In this document: in pieces, positions 1 through 8,396 of the stretch | Numbering within the stretch: position 1 is the first letter of the stretch | Layout of the letters: every line of letters begins with the position of its first letter | Assembly: GCA_016784425.1 (NCBI GenBank) | Contig: JADHUQ010000066.1 | Location: 1 to 10,959 of the forward strand | DNA: 10,959 bases | Direction of reading: 5' to 3' | Source: Candidatus Delongbacteria bacterium | Lineage (GTDB): Bacteria > CAIWAD01 > BS150m-G50 | The notes under the pieces: model-generated | Database searches by the model: none | What the model saw: only the letters and a program-made list of their open reading frames with translations | What the model was told of the DNA's origin: nothing | Program-made: the position numbers and the translations under genes

Positions 1-2445
1 GAGGGCCTGGCGGAGTATCTGACAGAAAACTGGCGTCCCTACCGCTCTGATCTTTCACACAAGTATCATGTATTCAACCATAAACTGGATCGGATGGATC
101 CCCACCATGATGGTTACTCCAAAATTCTGTTACTGACCGAAGAGTATGGCGATTCCACACTGATAAAGCTTGTCAGCCAACGCCAGCTGGGTCTCAACCT
201 GTTCCCTAAAGCCTTTAAGGAAGCCACCGGTATCACGGTAGCACAATTCGAGCGGCACTGGGACGAGGTGATGAACACCTACTATTACTCTTACAAGTCA
301 CAGCATGAGACCTACCAGGAGGTGGGCGCCGTTGCTGCACTACCATTGGCGCGGGTCAATGCGTTTGCTTTCGCCGCGGACAGCAGCCGTGTCGCGCTGG
401 TGGGGCGTGACAGCGATGAGCAGTGGGATCGCTCATTGATAATTGGCAACCTGGTGGAACCTGAAGCGGTGGAGGAAGAGGAGGAAGATGACGAGTGGAG
501 GAATCCGACCTGGGATAAACACACGATCGACTATGGTCGCTTTCATGAGTCAATAGCATTCTCTCCCGATGGCAATCAACTGGTGTACGCCAAGTACCAT
601 TATGGCGATCATGGCTCCATGGTATGGGATCTGAGGGTGGCGGACCTGACCACTGATCATATAAACTGGATTACCTGGAATCAGCGTGCCAGCTGGCCCG
701 ACTGGTCTCCCGACGGTAAAGCCATCGTCTTTGTCTCACACGCTAACAGCGTCTCCAACCTCTACCTGGTTGATCCTGACGGCGGTAACCTGAGACAACT
801 GACACAATTCAGGAACAACACCCAGGTTACCTCCCCCCGCTTTTCACCTGATGGCAGAAGCATCGCCTGTGGCGTTTCCGGTCCGGAAGGCAATATGGAC
901 CTGACCCTGATCAATACCGGTTCCGGTCTGGCGGAACGAATCACGGAGGACCTGGCGGTAGAGTACCTGCCGGTCTGGCACCCGGACGGAAAACGTATCA
1001 CATTCACTTCTCATGCCGGTAACACCCCCAACCTGTACACCATCAAGCTGAACGATGGCTCTATCACACAGAACACCGATGTTGGTGAGGCGCTCTGGAG
1101 TGCCCAGTGGACCCCGCAGGGCAACAGTGTCATGGCCACCACTATGAACACCGCCGACTCGGTTCGCGTGGTGCTGGTCGATCCCGACCGCACGATCACA
1201 ACGGAGGAGTTCCGGATCCGCGCACTTTTCAACGCCTGGCTGCAACGGCAGACGGAGCGTCCTTTACCGCAATATGACCCCGCTAAACCTGCCCGTATTA
1301 TGGCGCAACATCCCTACCATTTCTACCGCCACTGGAAGCATATGACCTCCTTTGTACTACCGCTGGAGGTGTTGGCAGCGGGGACCATCTGGTCCGACGC
1401 GCTGGGCAAGCACATCTATCAGGCAATCGGTGGAACCACCTGGGACCTGGAACATCCCATCTATTTCCTGGGCTACATCAATGCACAGCATGGTCCATTG
1501 TGGGGAATCAATGCTTACCGTAATGTCAACTGGAGCTGGCGGCCTTATGATCGCAGTGACACAGGGCTGTTGGAGGTACTCGACGGTGTCAGCCTCCAGG
1601 CTATGATTCCCTTCAACAGAGGTAATTCACTCAGCAGCAATCATCTGGTGACCGGGCGCCTGGCTTTGCACCAGCGCTCCGTGTTCGATCTGAAGGACTG
1701 GGATGACGACGCGGAGGAGTATGTGACACATCCCGCAGGAGCACTGCCTGTCCCGGAAGAGGGGAATGAAGGGTTACTCGGAGTCAGTTACCGCTGGATT
1801 AATCGCCGACCACACGCTCACAATGCCGCGCTGCCTCGCCAGGGTTGGGGGGTCAGCTGTGTCGCTGACTTTGCGCTGGGTGATATCTGGGGTGACTTCA
1901 GCTACCAGAGCTACCAGTGGGATTCGTTTTTCAATCAGCGGTTGCCGGGGGGCGCCCTCTTCCTGCGTTTGAAGGGTAGCGCCCTTGAAGGGCAGGCACC
2001 AGCCCAGGACTACATCGGTTTCAGTGACGACTTCCCGGTTTATGGCGCCGGTGCCAATCCGCTGCAGGCAGTGTTCCCGGAGAATCACAACCTGCGTGGT
2101 TCGGATGAAATTCGCCTGGGTGACCGGATGGCGCTGGGGACGCTGGAATACCGCTTTCCGTTGCTGCCGGGACTACCGCTGAGTGTGTTTGGCATCGAAG
2201 CGGGGCAGATAACCGGGGCGCTGTTTACCGACGCCGGAGAAGCCTGGTATGCCGGGCGGGTGCGTAATACTGAGCTGCTGGTAACTGCAGGATACGAAGC
2301 CAAGCTGGCACTGCAGTTCGGTGGGTCACCGTTTCTCTTCCTGGCGGTTGGACAGGCCCAGGAACCGGAACAGTGGCAGGATACTTTTGACGGAGCTGAT
2401 TTCCCGGAGCCGTACCTGCGTTGCGGGTTGATCAATCCGTTCTGA
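1..2445 (+). CDS. Peptidase-MA-like / TolB-type beta-propeller / outer-membrane barrel fusion protein (5' partial)
   Basis: The frame is open from base 1, so the start lies outside the window; 814 residues are visible. The first residues, EGLAEYLTENW, resemble the region after HExxH in gluzincin (peptidase MA / M1-like) families, where the E of EGxAEY is the third zinc ligand; the HExxH itself would be off the left edge. Next comes a six-bladed TolB/PD40-like propeller, with blade signatures such as FSPDG, WSPDG, FSPDG, WHPDG and WTPQG near 556, 703, 841, 976 and 1108, and a degenerate first blade near 355. A Glu/Asp run (about 470-498) sits between blades 1 and 2. The last 380 residues or so look like an Omp85/D15-type barrel: LRGSDEIRLGD, LEYRFPLLPGLPL, GALFTDAGEAWY, ending in a terminal Phe as in many outer-membrane barrels. 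Expected location is the outer membrane with a periplasmic propeller. Function and substrate are unknown. Domain calls are by motif recognition; the barrel is the least certain. Confidence 0.85.
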   Translation, partial: EGLAEYLTENWRPYRSDLSHKYHVFNHKLDRMDPHHDGYSKILLLTEEYGDSTLIKLVSQRQLGLNLFPKAFKEATGITVAQFERHWDEVMNTYYYSYKSQHETYQEVGAVAALPLARVNAFAFAADSSRVALVGRDSDEQWDRSLIIGNLVEPEAVEEEEEDDEWRNPTWDKHTIDYGRFHESIAFSPDGNQLVYAKYHYGDHGSMVWDLRVADLTTDHINWITWNQRASWPDWSPDGKAIVFVSHANSVSNLYLVDPDGGNLRQLTQFRNNTQVTSPRFSPDGRSIACGVSGPEGNMDLTLINTGSGLAERITEDLAVEYLPVWHPDGKRITFTSHAGNTPNLYTIKLNDGSITQNTDVGEALWSAQWTPQGNSVMATTMNTADSVRVVLVDPDRTITTEEFRIRALFNAWLQRQTERPLPQYDPAKPARIMAQHPYHFYRHWKHMTSFVLPLEVLAAGTIWSDALGKHIYQAIGGTTWDLEHPIYFLGYINAQHGPLWGINAYRNVNWSWRPYDRSDTGLLEVLDGVSLQAMIPFNRGNSLSSNHLVTGRLALHQRSVFDLKDWDDDAEEYVTHPAGALPVPEEGNEGLLGVSYRWINRRPHAHNAALPRQGWGVSCVADFALGDIWGDFSYQSYQWDSFFNQRLPGGALFLRLKGSALEGQAPAQDYIGFSDDFPVYGAGANPLQAVFPENHNLRGSDEIRLGDRMALGTLEYRFPLLPGLPLSVFGIEAGQITGALFTDAGEAWYAGRVRNTELLVTAGYEAKLALQFGGSPFLFLAVGQAQEPEQWQDTFDGADFPEPYLRCGLINPF

Positions 2446-2487
2446 GCAGGGAGCGCCGATACGGATAATGATATAAGGGTGCGAAGT

Positions 2488-3321
2488 TTGATACATATCA
2501 ACCGTCACCTTGACGCTGCCTCCTTCCACCAGCGCGCCACTCCCTGGCTGTTGCAGGCCGAGGCGGAACACAATCTGCTGCTAGGTCTGTCGGAACGGTT
2601 GCGCACCGGTAACCATCCCTATGGCGAGCCGATCTATCTTGCGACTGTGGAAGATGGCGATACAGTTGTCGGTTGCGCCATGCGGACCCCGCCTTACAAG
2701 CTCCTGCTGACCCGAATGCCGGAAACCGCCCTGGAGCCGCTGATCGAGGATGTTGCCGCTGTCTACCCCACCCTGCCGGCTTTCTTGGGACCGGAAGCGG
2801 TTGCCAGGCGTTGTGCAGAACTCTGGTGTTTGAAACAGGGTGGCAAAACGGAACGGAGCATGCAGCAGCGTATCTATGCCCTGGAAAAACTGATTGCACC
2901 GGTGCGACCGGCTGCCGGTCTGCTGCGACCAGCTTTACCCGGTGATCTCGAGCTGGCCAGACGCTGGAATGACCAGTTCTTCCAGGATGTCGGCACTACT
3001 GAAAGGGCTCCCGGCCTGGTGGAACGACTGATCAGCGGCAATCATCTTTTTATCTGGGAGGATGGCGAACCAAAATCACTCGTGGCCGGTGTAGGGAGAA
3101 CTCCCCATGGTATCCGCATCAGCTTTGTCTTCACCCCGCCGGAACTTCGCCGTCAGGGTTACGCCACTACCTGCGTGGCTGAGTTGAGTCGCAGGTATCT
3201 GGCAGAGGGGCTGCAGTTCTGTTTCCTCTATACTGACATGGCTAATCCGACCTCCAACTCGATCTACCAGAATATCGGGTACCGCCAGGTATGTGATGTG
3301 GTCGATTGGCAGGTCATTTGA
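2488..3321 (+). CDS. GNAT-family N-acetyltransferase
   Basis: This is a predicted cytoplasmic acetyl-CoA-dependent acyltransferase of 277 residues, the usual size for the two-lobed COG3393-like GNAT group. The C-terminal lobe carries the acetyl-CoA pyrophosphate-binding motif A as FTPPELRRQGYAT (RRQGYA at 3148-3165) and the motif B region DMANPTSNSIYQNIGYRQV (from about 3235), typical of this group. The N-terminal lobe (AEAEHNLLLGL, then a YLATVEDGDTVVGCAMRTPP strand pair) fits its degenerate first GNAT fold. The TTG at 2488 is preferred because AAGGG (2475-2479) lies 8 nt upstream. A GTG at 2479 would add three residues but has no well-placed ribosome-binding site. It begins about 40 nt after the envelope gene, so it is probably co-transcribed. 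The acceptor substrate cannot be inferred. Confidence 0.88.
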   Translation: MIHINRHLDAASFHQRATPWLLQAEAEHNLLLGLSERLRTGNHPYGEPIYLATVEDGDTVVGCAMRTPPYKLLLTRMPETALEPLIEDVAAVYPTLPAFLGPEAVARRCAELWCLKQGGKTERSMQQRIYALEKLIAPVRPAAGLLRPALPGDLELARRWNDQFFQDVGTTERAPGLVERLISGNHLFIWEDGEPKSLVAGVGRTPHGIRISFVFTPPELRRQGYATTCVAELSRRYLAEGLQFCFLYTDMANPTSNSIYQNIGYRQVCDVVDWQVI

Positions 3322-3402
3322 GTGGTCAGCAGCAGGTCGAGTAGGAATTCACTGGTGACATACTTTTTCCGGTAACCGGACAAACCTATTGTGTCAGCCT
3401 GA

Positions 3403-3459
3403 TTATTGGATCAGGATCATCTTCCTGACAATTGTGTTCTCCTGTGCCACCAGCCGATC
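3403..3459 (-). pseudogene. Relic of a T9SS sorting-domain C-terminus, in frame after the C25-like gene's stop
   Basis: After the TAG of the C25-like gene (3514-3516) the same frame stays open for 36 codons to a TAA at 3403-3405. The last 18 residues, DRLVAQENTIVRKMILIQ, align without gaps with the final 18 of both intact sorting domains in this window (YRMTAAGQILTRKMILVR and YRLEAEGMVLTRKMALVK). They share the pattern R-[LM]-x-A, then RKMxL and a short tail. The 18 residues before that (about 3460-3513) show no clear similarity to the expected LASGVY strand. Codon choice differs from the intact end (AGG-AAG-ATG-ATC versus CGA-AAA-ATG-ATA), so it is not a recent tandem copy. Best reading: an older C-terminus left behind when the present 3' end was acquired or the stop arose. 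Translation by read-through is possible but unsupported. Confidence 0.6.
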
Positions 3460-3513
3460 TTCGCTTGTCAGTAGTTTGCACCAGCTCGAGAGTTCGTGCG
3501 CCCTTGATCGCTG

Positions 3514-5952
3514 CTATCTCACCAATATCATTTTTCGAGTCAGGATCTGGCCCGCAGCGGTCATGCGGTAAACATATACTCCACTGGCAAGCCCGCTGCC
3601 ATCAAAGTGGACCTGATGAACACCGGCAGTCTGCTGTCCCTCTGCCAGCACCGCTACCTGTTGCCCCAGAAGATTGTAAACCGCCAGCTGTATTTCCTGC
3701 AGGTACGGCAGGGCATACATGATCGTGGTAGTTGGATTAAACGGATTGGGATAGTTCTGCGACAGCTCAGAGGTTTGCGGTAACTGAGCGCTCTCTTCAG
3801 AAACAACGGCTTCCCCGATGAAGAAGTTCTCCACTACCACATCATCGATATACCATCCCTCCAGACCGACACTCTGGTCGCTGCCGAAACGGAACCGCAA
3901 CTGTACTGTCTCACCGGCATATTCAAGCAGTGAAAAGCTGCTTTCCTGCCAGTCCAGTACCCCGGAAAAACAGGGTGTGCCACCCGGAAAAGGATGTGTG
4001 GCCGGATTTCCACCCCCACTGCTACCCCGGAAACTCTTGTTGTAACCGCCCGTCAGAGCTGGCAACAAAATCCACTCTTCACCATCAAGGGAAACCTCGA
4101 CGACACCACCATCGTAAGCGGAGTCAGGATAGGCTTCTGAAATCTCCGCCTCCATCCGATGCTGAATCAGCAAGCGGGTATCCGGTTCCACCAGCAGCTC
4201 CTGCAGTACCAGGCGGGCATCCAGCAGGTCGGTATAGAAATCGGTGCCGCTGTCGCCGCATTTCCAGCTATGGCTGGCGCTGGCATAATCCTCACTGCTC
4301 AGGTGCCACTGGTCCATCCAATCTGTGGGAGCGTGATGTGTCCAGTTGCCCTCCCCCTGCTCCATATCGTCTGTATAGATCTGCTGCCACTCACCCACGA
4401 TAAAGGTGTATACGGGCGTGGTGGCTGTATTGGCATTATCAGAGGCATCAACCGCATAGATGTAGTAGTAGATACGGGTAGCGACCTCCTGTCCCGGAAT
4501 ACTCCCGATCCAGGAGTCACCACCACTGTTCTCCATGGCTACCGGAACAAAATTCACATCGTCGAAGCCCCAGAACAGGGTAGCTGAGGCTATCGGTGAA
4601 TCGTCAGCAATCAGGGCGGTTATTTCGTAGGGATCGCTCCCCTCCTGCCAGGGGGTTGGAGTGTGGTTTATCACCGGTGGCCAGATATCATCCATCGAAA
4701 ACTCGCCCCGCTCCTCGGTGAAGAGGATGGCCAGCTCTGCCTCCAGCGGTGTCGCCCCGGCAGGATAAGAGTTCCAGTAGGAATACTGGAGTCCCCGGGT
4801 CTGATCAATGGACTCAATACCGACCGTGGCGTAGTTGTTATCCGTCCAGGAGTTGTTGGTATTGTTGAGGACCTCCAGGTACTGAAACAGGATATCGCCA
4901 TTATCCGTATCGGCAAATGCCTGGTCGTACAAAACCACCTGGAAGGTCTCACCCGGTGATCCCGGTCCTACCTGGGTCAGATTATACCACTCAATGATAA
5001 AACGATGGTTCGGCTCATCGTAGTAATAGAACACCTTACCGTCAGGTCCCCCGCCTGATGAAACACGGAGATCGTCCCAGAAGGGGGCGATCATCCCGTC
5101 GGGACCGATCCCGGTGGGAATCGGGTAGTTACGGTAGTTGACCTGATTAGTCTGGCTGCCGAGCGCGCACCAGCCGTTGGAACAGACTGTGATCCGATCC
5201 CAGCTGGTGTTGAAGTAGGTAAACTCGAACGGGAGCTGGATCGCCTCAGAATCGTCATCCTCGTCACCATAATCGGTCAGAGAGAGTTGGGTGCCGATCT
5301 CGTTTATCTCAATCCAGCTGTACAGCGGATGCCGGGTGTAGAAGATATCTTCGGAATCGAAACAGTAATAGATACCGTCAACCGGTCCGAAGGGGTCCAG
5401 CTGTGTGACCGTACCAACCTCCAATACCAGCTCTACTACCTGCTCCACCCCGGCGCTGCTCAAAGTCAACTGTAACGGCACCTGCTGCCCGTTGAAACAT
5501 CCCTCCAGCGGCTGCAGCAGAAATGCGGTGCTGTTGGTCTGGCTCCCACCCGGGGTAATTGCACTGAAAGCGGACTCACCGGCAACAACAGTCAACCAGG
5601 GATCGGCACAGGTCAAGGTAGCGTTGCCAAAGGGGAAAACAGCATCACCGGTATTGGTCAGTTCGATGAACAATTCGCCGGTCTCCTGCGGGTCGATCAC
5701 CCCGTCGCCGGTGGGATCTGCATCCTGTCCTGTCAGCGACAACAGCGGTTGCACCAGTGGCAGTGTCAACGCTCCAGTGAAAGTGCCCTGATCAGTGGTA
5801 ATGTCCAGCGTGAGCTGGATATAGGGAGGCAGCTCCACCTCTACCCGGTCGGCACAGCTGAAGAGCAGCTGCGTGGTGTTACTCGCCTCTTCACCGGGAG
5901 CCAGGTCTGGTACAGTTGTTTCTACCTGCAGTAGTTCGAGACGGGTATCGTC
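3514..5952 (-). repeat. Diverged tandem duplication: copy 1 of the CARDB-to-sorting-domain module (copy 2 at 8516-10957)
   Basis: The 3' part of the C25-like gene is colinear with 8516-10957, 2439 versus 2442 nt, one codon of net difference. Landmarks shared in order include ETTVPDLAPG, LEGCFNGQ, EINEIGTQL, CSNGWCALG, APFWDDLRV, WKCGDS and NYPNPFNPTTTI. Differences are spread over synonymous and non-synonymous sites along the parts compared by eye, which points to an old duplication without obvious recent gene conversion. Confidence 0.85.
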
Positions 5953-8085
5953 GGAATCCAGCGAAGCGCTGATACCGGTAGCGGTGGTGATAGTGCCGAG
6001 GTTACGGAGGGTCAACAGCAATTCAACGGTTTCACCCGGATTGAGTGAACCATCATCGTTACCGTTGCTGCCACCGCTGTTATCATCATCCAGTTCCATG
6101 GCGGCAATATCTACATAGACCTCCACATCTGACAGGGTGACAGACTGTTGCACTGGATTCAGATTGAATCCGCTGACAGTCAAGATCGCTGTGCCGGTGG
6201 TATAGTCTGATAGAGGTAACTGTACCTGGCCGGTTGCATCAGTGCGGGCATTGATCTGGAAACCATCGACGCCGAAGCGGCAGAGTGTGACCATGGCCTG
6301 CTCCACCGGCAACAGGTCGGAGCTGATCGTTACCGCAAGTGAGGTCGCGCCCGGTGGCAACGAGGTCGGGGCGTCGACCTCCAGCAATTGCGGCGCGGCG
6401 GTGCGTAACGCCAGGCTGGGATCCCCCATCAGGTTGTTCCATGACGAAAAATTGCCTACATCGCCAGGGGCGACGCTGTTGTAGGCCAGCCAGAGCTCAA
6501 ATTTCCCCTGAAAGAGTGCTTCGCCGGGGGTCTGTTGATTGTGATCGAAGATGCCACCGAAGATCCCGAGATCGACCACATTGTTATAGCGGGTATGGGT
6601 GCCGGTGGTAGCTGTGCCGATAGCGGCGACTGCGCCACGGGGTACCGTGGGTGTGCCCCCCTGATAAAAGCCTTCAGTCAACCCGGTACCGCTGACAAAA
6701 TCCCCGGTACCGCAGGTGATGGTGACGACCAGTGGCAGCATGTAGCCATTGTTGAGGGAGTTAACCTGGGAGTTACTCCAACCGCTCATCCCCAGATAAC
6801 CTCGATAGTTGAAATAAAGAATACCATCGTTAAAAGCGCCGACGATTGAGTTCACTTCGTTGGTACAACCCAGGTAGTTATAACAGGTTGTCACACTTCC
6901 GAAACCATCAGTCAGCATTTTGTGCCTGATATTCTCGCTGGTGAATACTGCCGACATCCCGGTGAGGGAATCATCACCCACCAGGTGAGCGCTGGAGAAC
7001 CAGCTCTGATCCTCCAGATAGGGGGTGCTCTCGTAACTCATCTGTTTGTTGATGACATTCATCAGCTGATTTATGTTAGCCACTGACATCCTGCCGATGA
7101 AAATATCTCCGAGAATATCTCCCCCCTCCAGCAGGGAATAGTTGTGATCTCCGGTAGAATTAGAAGCTGCGACAGTGCCGAAACTGCAGCTGCTGGGGTC
7201 ACCGACCAATACAACAAAAACCGGAGGATTGTCCCAGTCGTTATAGGCTTGCTGGATGTAGGCCAGCACCTGAGTGCTGCTGGTCAGGGAAAGATCCGCC
7301 TCGGTGGCTTCATAAACGACATGACCCTGTTGCCTCTTCCAGTTAAGGAGCTGGCTGAGGGTTACACCCGCCTCAGAATTGTAAATGTAGAGAATCGGGT
7401 CCAGTCCCAGGTTCTCATCCCATTCATTCAGCGGGTTCTGCATCGCTGCATAGTTGACCAGGTTTCCGGCCAGTAGCTGTTCAAAGGAAGCTGAACGGGG
7501 CATGACGCGGGTGACCTGGTTGACCATGTTTTCACCGCTGAACTGGAAGTTAAGCTCCAGGTCGGTGTAAACGAGCAGTTCGGCTGTTACCGGGTTGTAC
7601 TGATATGGGGTCACTGTGATTTGGACCAGTCGGTGATTGCGTACGATCACCGGCTGGGAAATGGCGACTATCTCGGCTGGCAGGAAGCTATTGGTGCTGT
7701 ACGCGGGGTGAGTCAGTACCGATACGGCACTGGCAGCATCCTGGCCTGGTTCCATGCCAGCCGGGGAAAGAATGATATTGCTCAAGGTGATGGTATTATA
7801 AGTGAAGTCACAATGGATATCGCTGGTAGCGGGGATCTCGAGTGCAAAGCTGTAGGCGACCAGAGCCGGCGCGCCGGGATCGGTGAGCTCGTGGCAACCC
7901 TCCTGTTGCAGGTAATGCCTCTGGCCCCCATCCATTGGAACTGTCTGCAGGCCGATATCGGTCAAGGTCAGTTGCAGGGTACAGTGGCTGGGGTCAGCGT
8001 GAAGCAATTCGCGTTCAATAGCAGCCAGAGCAGGCAGGGCTGTCGCCAGACCGAGCAGACATAGAACAATAATACCTCTTATCAT
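3514..8085 (-). CDS. Secreted C25 (gingipain)-like multidomain protein with T9SS sorting domain
   Basis: 1523 residues from the ATG at 8085, chosen because it opens a good signal peptide (MIRGIIVLCLLGLATALPALA) and has GGAG 6 nt upstream; an in-frame extension to 8151 would put charged residues before the signal. Approximate domains: signal 1-21; C25 propeptide 22-210; C25-like catalytic region 228-562, from LDPILYIYN through NWKRQQG to GDPSLAL; Ig-like 565-660; acidic Asn/Asp/Gly linker 664-682; two CARDB-like domains 682-890; nidogen-like beta domain 900-1130 (MIAPFWDDLRV, GDILFQYLEV); Ig-like 1136-1234; MAM/jelly-roll 1235-1423 (EGWYIDDVVVE); T9SS type-A/FlgD-like sorting domain 1440-1523 (NYPNPFNP from N1444, ending TRKMILVR). 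It is likely exported by Sec and then T9SS to the cell surface. Cys458 in TITCGTGDF matches the catalytic Cys, but the catalytic His position in the NYxGH motif is Tyr430 (NYRGYLGMSGW), so peptidase activity is uncertain. Confidence 0.9.
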   Translation of the reverse strand: MIRGIIVLCLLGLATALPALAAIERELLHADPSHCTLQLTLTDIGLQTVPMDGGQRHYLQQEGCHELTDPGAPALVAYSFALEIPATSDIHCDFTYNTITLSNIILSPAGMEPGQDAASAVSVLTHPAYSTNSFLPAEIVAISQPVIVRNHRLVQITVTPYQYNPVTAELLVYTDLELNFQFSGENMVNQVTRVMPRSASFEQLLAGNLVNYAAMQNPLNEWDENLGLDPILYIYNSEAGVTLSQLLNWKRQQGHVVYEATEADLSLTSSTQVLAYIQQAYNDWDNPPVFVVLVGDPSSCSFGTVAASNSTGDHNYSLLEGGDILGDIFIGRMSVANINQLMNVINKQMSYESTPYLEDQSWFSSAHLVGDDSLTGMSAVFTSENIRHKMLTDGFGSVTTCYNYLGCTNEVNSIVGAFNDGILYFNYRGYLGMSGWSNSQVNSLNNGYMLPLVVTITCGTGDFVSGTGLTEGFYQGGTPTVPRGAVAAIGTATTGTHTRYNNVVDLGIFGGIFDHNQQTPGEALFQGKFELWLAYNSVAPGDVGNFSSWNNLMGDPSLALRTAAPQLLEVDAPTSLPPGATSLAVTISSDLLPVEQAMVTLCRFGVDGFQINARTDATGQVQLPLSDYTTGTAILTVSGFNLNPVQQSVTLSDVEVYVDIAAMELDDDNSGGSNGNDDGSLNPGETVELLLTLRNLGTITTATGISASLDSDDTRLELLQVETTVPDLAPGEEASNTTQLLFSCADRVEVELPPYIQLTLDITTDQGTFTGALTLPLVQPLLSLTGQDADPTGDGVIDPQETGELFIELTNTGDAVFPFGNATLTCADPWLTVVAGESAFSAITPGGSQTNSTAFLLQPLEGCFNGQQVPLQLTLSSAGVEQVVELVLEVGTVTQLDPFGPVDGIYYCFDSEDIFYTRHPLYSWIEINEIGTQLSLTDYGDEDDDSEAIQLPFEFTYFNTSWDRITVCSNGWCALGSQTNQVNYRNYPIPTGIGPDGMIAPFWDDLRVSSGGGPDGKVFYYYDEPNHRFIIEWYNLTQVGPGSPGETFQVVLYDQAFADTDNGDILFQYLEVLNNTNNSWTDNNYATVGIESIDQTRGLQYSYWNSYPAGATPLEAELAILFTEERGEFSMDDIWPPVINHTPTPWQEGSDPYEITALIADDSPIASATLFWGFDDVNFVPVAMENSGGDSWIGSIPGQEVATRIYYYIYAVDASDNANTATTPVYTFIVGEWQQIYTDDMEQGEGNWTHHAPTDWMDQWHLSSEDYASASHSWKCGDSGTDFYTDLLDARLVLQELLVEPDTRLLIQHRMEAEISEAYPDSAYDGGVVEVSLDGEEWILLPALTGGYNKSFRGSSGGGNPATHPFPGGTPCFSGVLDWQESSFSLLEYAGETVQLRFRFGSDQSVGLEGWYIDDVVVENFFIGEAVVSEESAQLPQTSELSQNYPNPFNPTTTIMYALPYLQEIQLAVYNLLGQQVAVLAEGQQTAGVHQVHFDGSGLASGVYVYRMTAAGQILTRKMILVR

Positions 8086-8091
8086 AATTAA

Positions 8092-8095
8092 CTCC
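8092..8095 (-). promoter_or_regulatory. Ribosome-binding site of the C25-like gene
   Basis: On the minus strand GGAG lies 6 nt before the ATG at 8085, within CTGGAGTTAATT. It decides the start: the signal peptide begins exactly here, whereas the in-frame upstream extension to 8151 has no comparable signal and would bury the hydrophobic segment. Confidence 0.75.
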
Positions 8096-8276
8096 AGGGT
8101 AACTATTGTTGTCCTTGAACAATGAGCACTCAAACGTTCAGCGGGGCCCAACCACAGACAGGTTGAAATATATTACTTGCCGACAATTGATGCCCGTTTT
8201 CATCTGACATCATTTCAGGGTCATCGAACTTCCCGGGAGAGAATCCCTCGTCCGGTAATCCAGAGAATTTCTGATA

Positions 8277-8306
8277 ACTATATTTGACATTTTTTTTTGA
8301 ACCCAA
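8277..8306 (-). promoter_or_regulatory. Candidate promoter of the C25-like gene with A9 spacer tract
   Basis: On the minus strand TTGGGT (8306-8301) and TATAGT (8282-8277) are separated by 18 nt containing nine consecutive A (8298-8290). The -10 matches the sigma-70 consensus at 5 of 6 positions, the -35 only at TTG. It would start transcription near 8270 and leave a leader of about 185 nt. FCB bacteria often use other promoter consensus sequences, so this is tentative. Confidence 0.35.
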
Positions 8307-8309
8307 GCG

Positions 8310-8323
8310 GCCCCTGCTGGGGC
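8310..8323. repeat. Short GC hairpin just upstream of the candidate promoter
   Basis: GCCCC (8310-8314) and GGGGC (8319-8323) form a perfect 5-bp stem with a 4-nt loop. No T-run follows on either strand (on the minus strand an A-run lies further downstream), so it is not a standard terminator. It lies 3 nt beyond the candidate -35 box. It may be chance. Confidence 0.3.
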
Positions 8324-8396
8324 TGTAATAACAAGACGTTAGCAGGAAATGATGCAGAACTGGACACACCCGGAATTACCCCATGATCCTGCAAAC

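Noticed and set aside
844..1245. 133-residue minus-strand reading frame opposite the propeller gene
   Set aside because: Lies wholly inside a well-supported gene and its translation has no domain features; it is a shadow.
3411..3428. Inverted repeat TCAGGA/TCCTGA, overlapping CCTGAT/ATCAGG (3398-3415), as a terminator or switch
   Set aside because: No T-run follows on either strand, and the symmetry arises largely from the codons of the relic RKMIL motif.
3514..3516. TAG as a recoded sense codon
   Set aside because: Both paralogs end in TAG exactly after the sorting-domain terminus, and the upstream paralog has no matching extension behind its TAG (TGA follows three codons later).
3389..3571. 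60-residue plus-strand reading frame in the convergent gap
   Set aside because: It runs antisense to the end of the C25-like gene and to the sorting-tail relic, which explain the sequence better.
8086..8151. In-frame N-terminal extension of the C25-like gene to 8151
   Set aside because: It adds 22 charged and polar residues before a clear signal peptide, while GGAG sits 6 nt before the ATG at 8085.
8284..8289. Plus-strand TTGACA as a -35 box
   Set aside because: No -10-like sequence at suitable distance and no plus-strand gene downstream.
8130..8369. 79-residue reading frame on the minus strand in the spacer
   Set aside because: No recognisable family, low-complexity start and overlap with hairpin and promoter-like sequences; it looks like chance.
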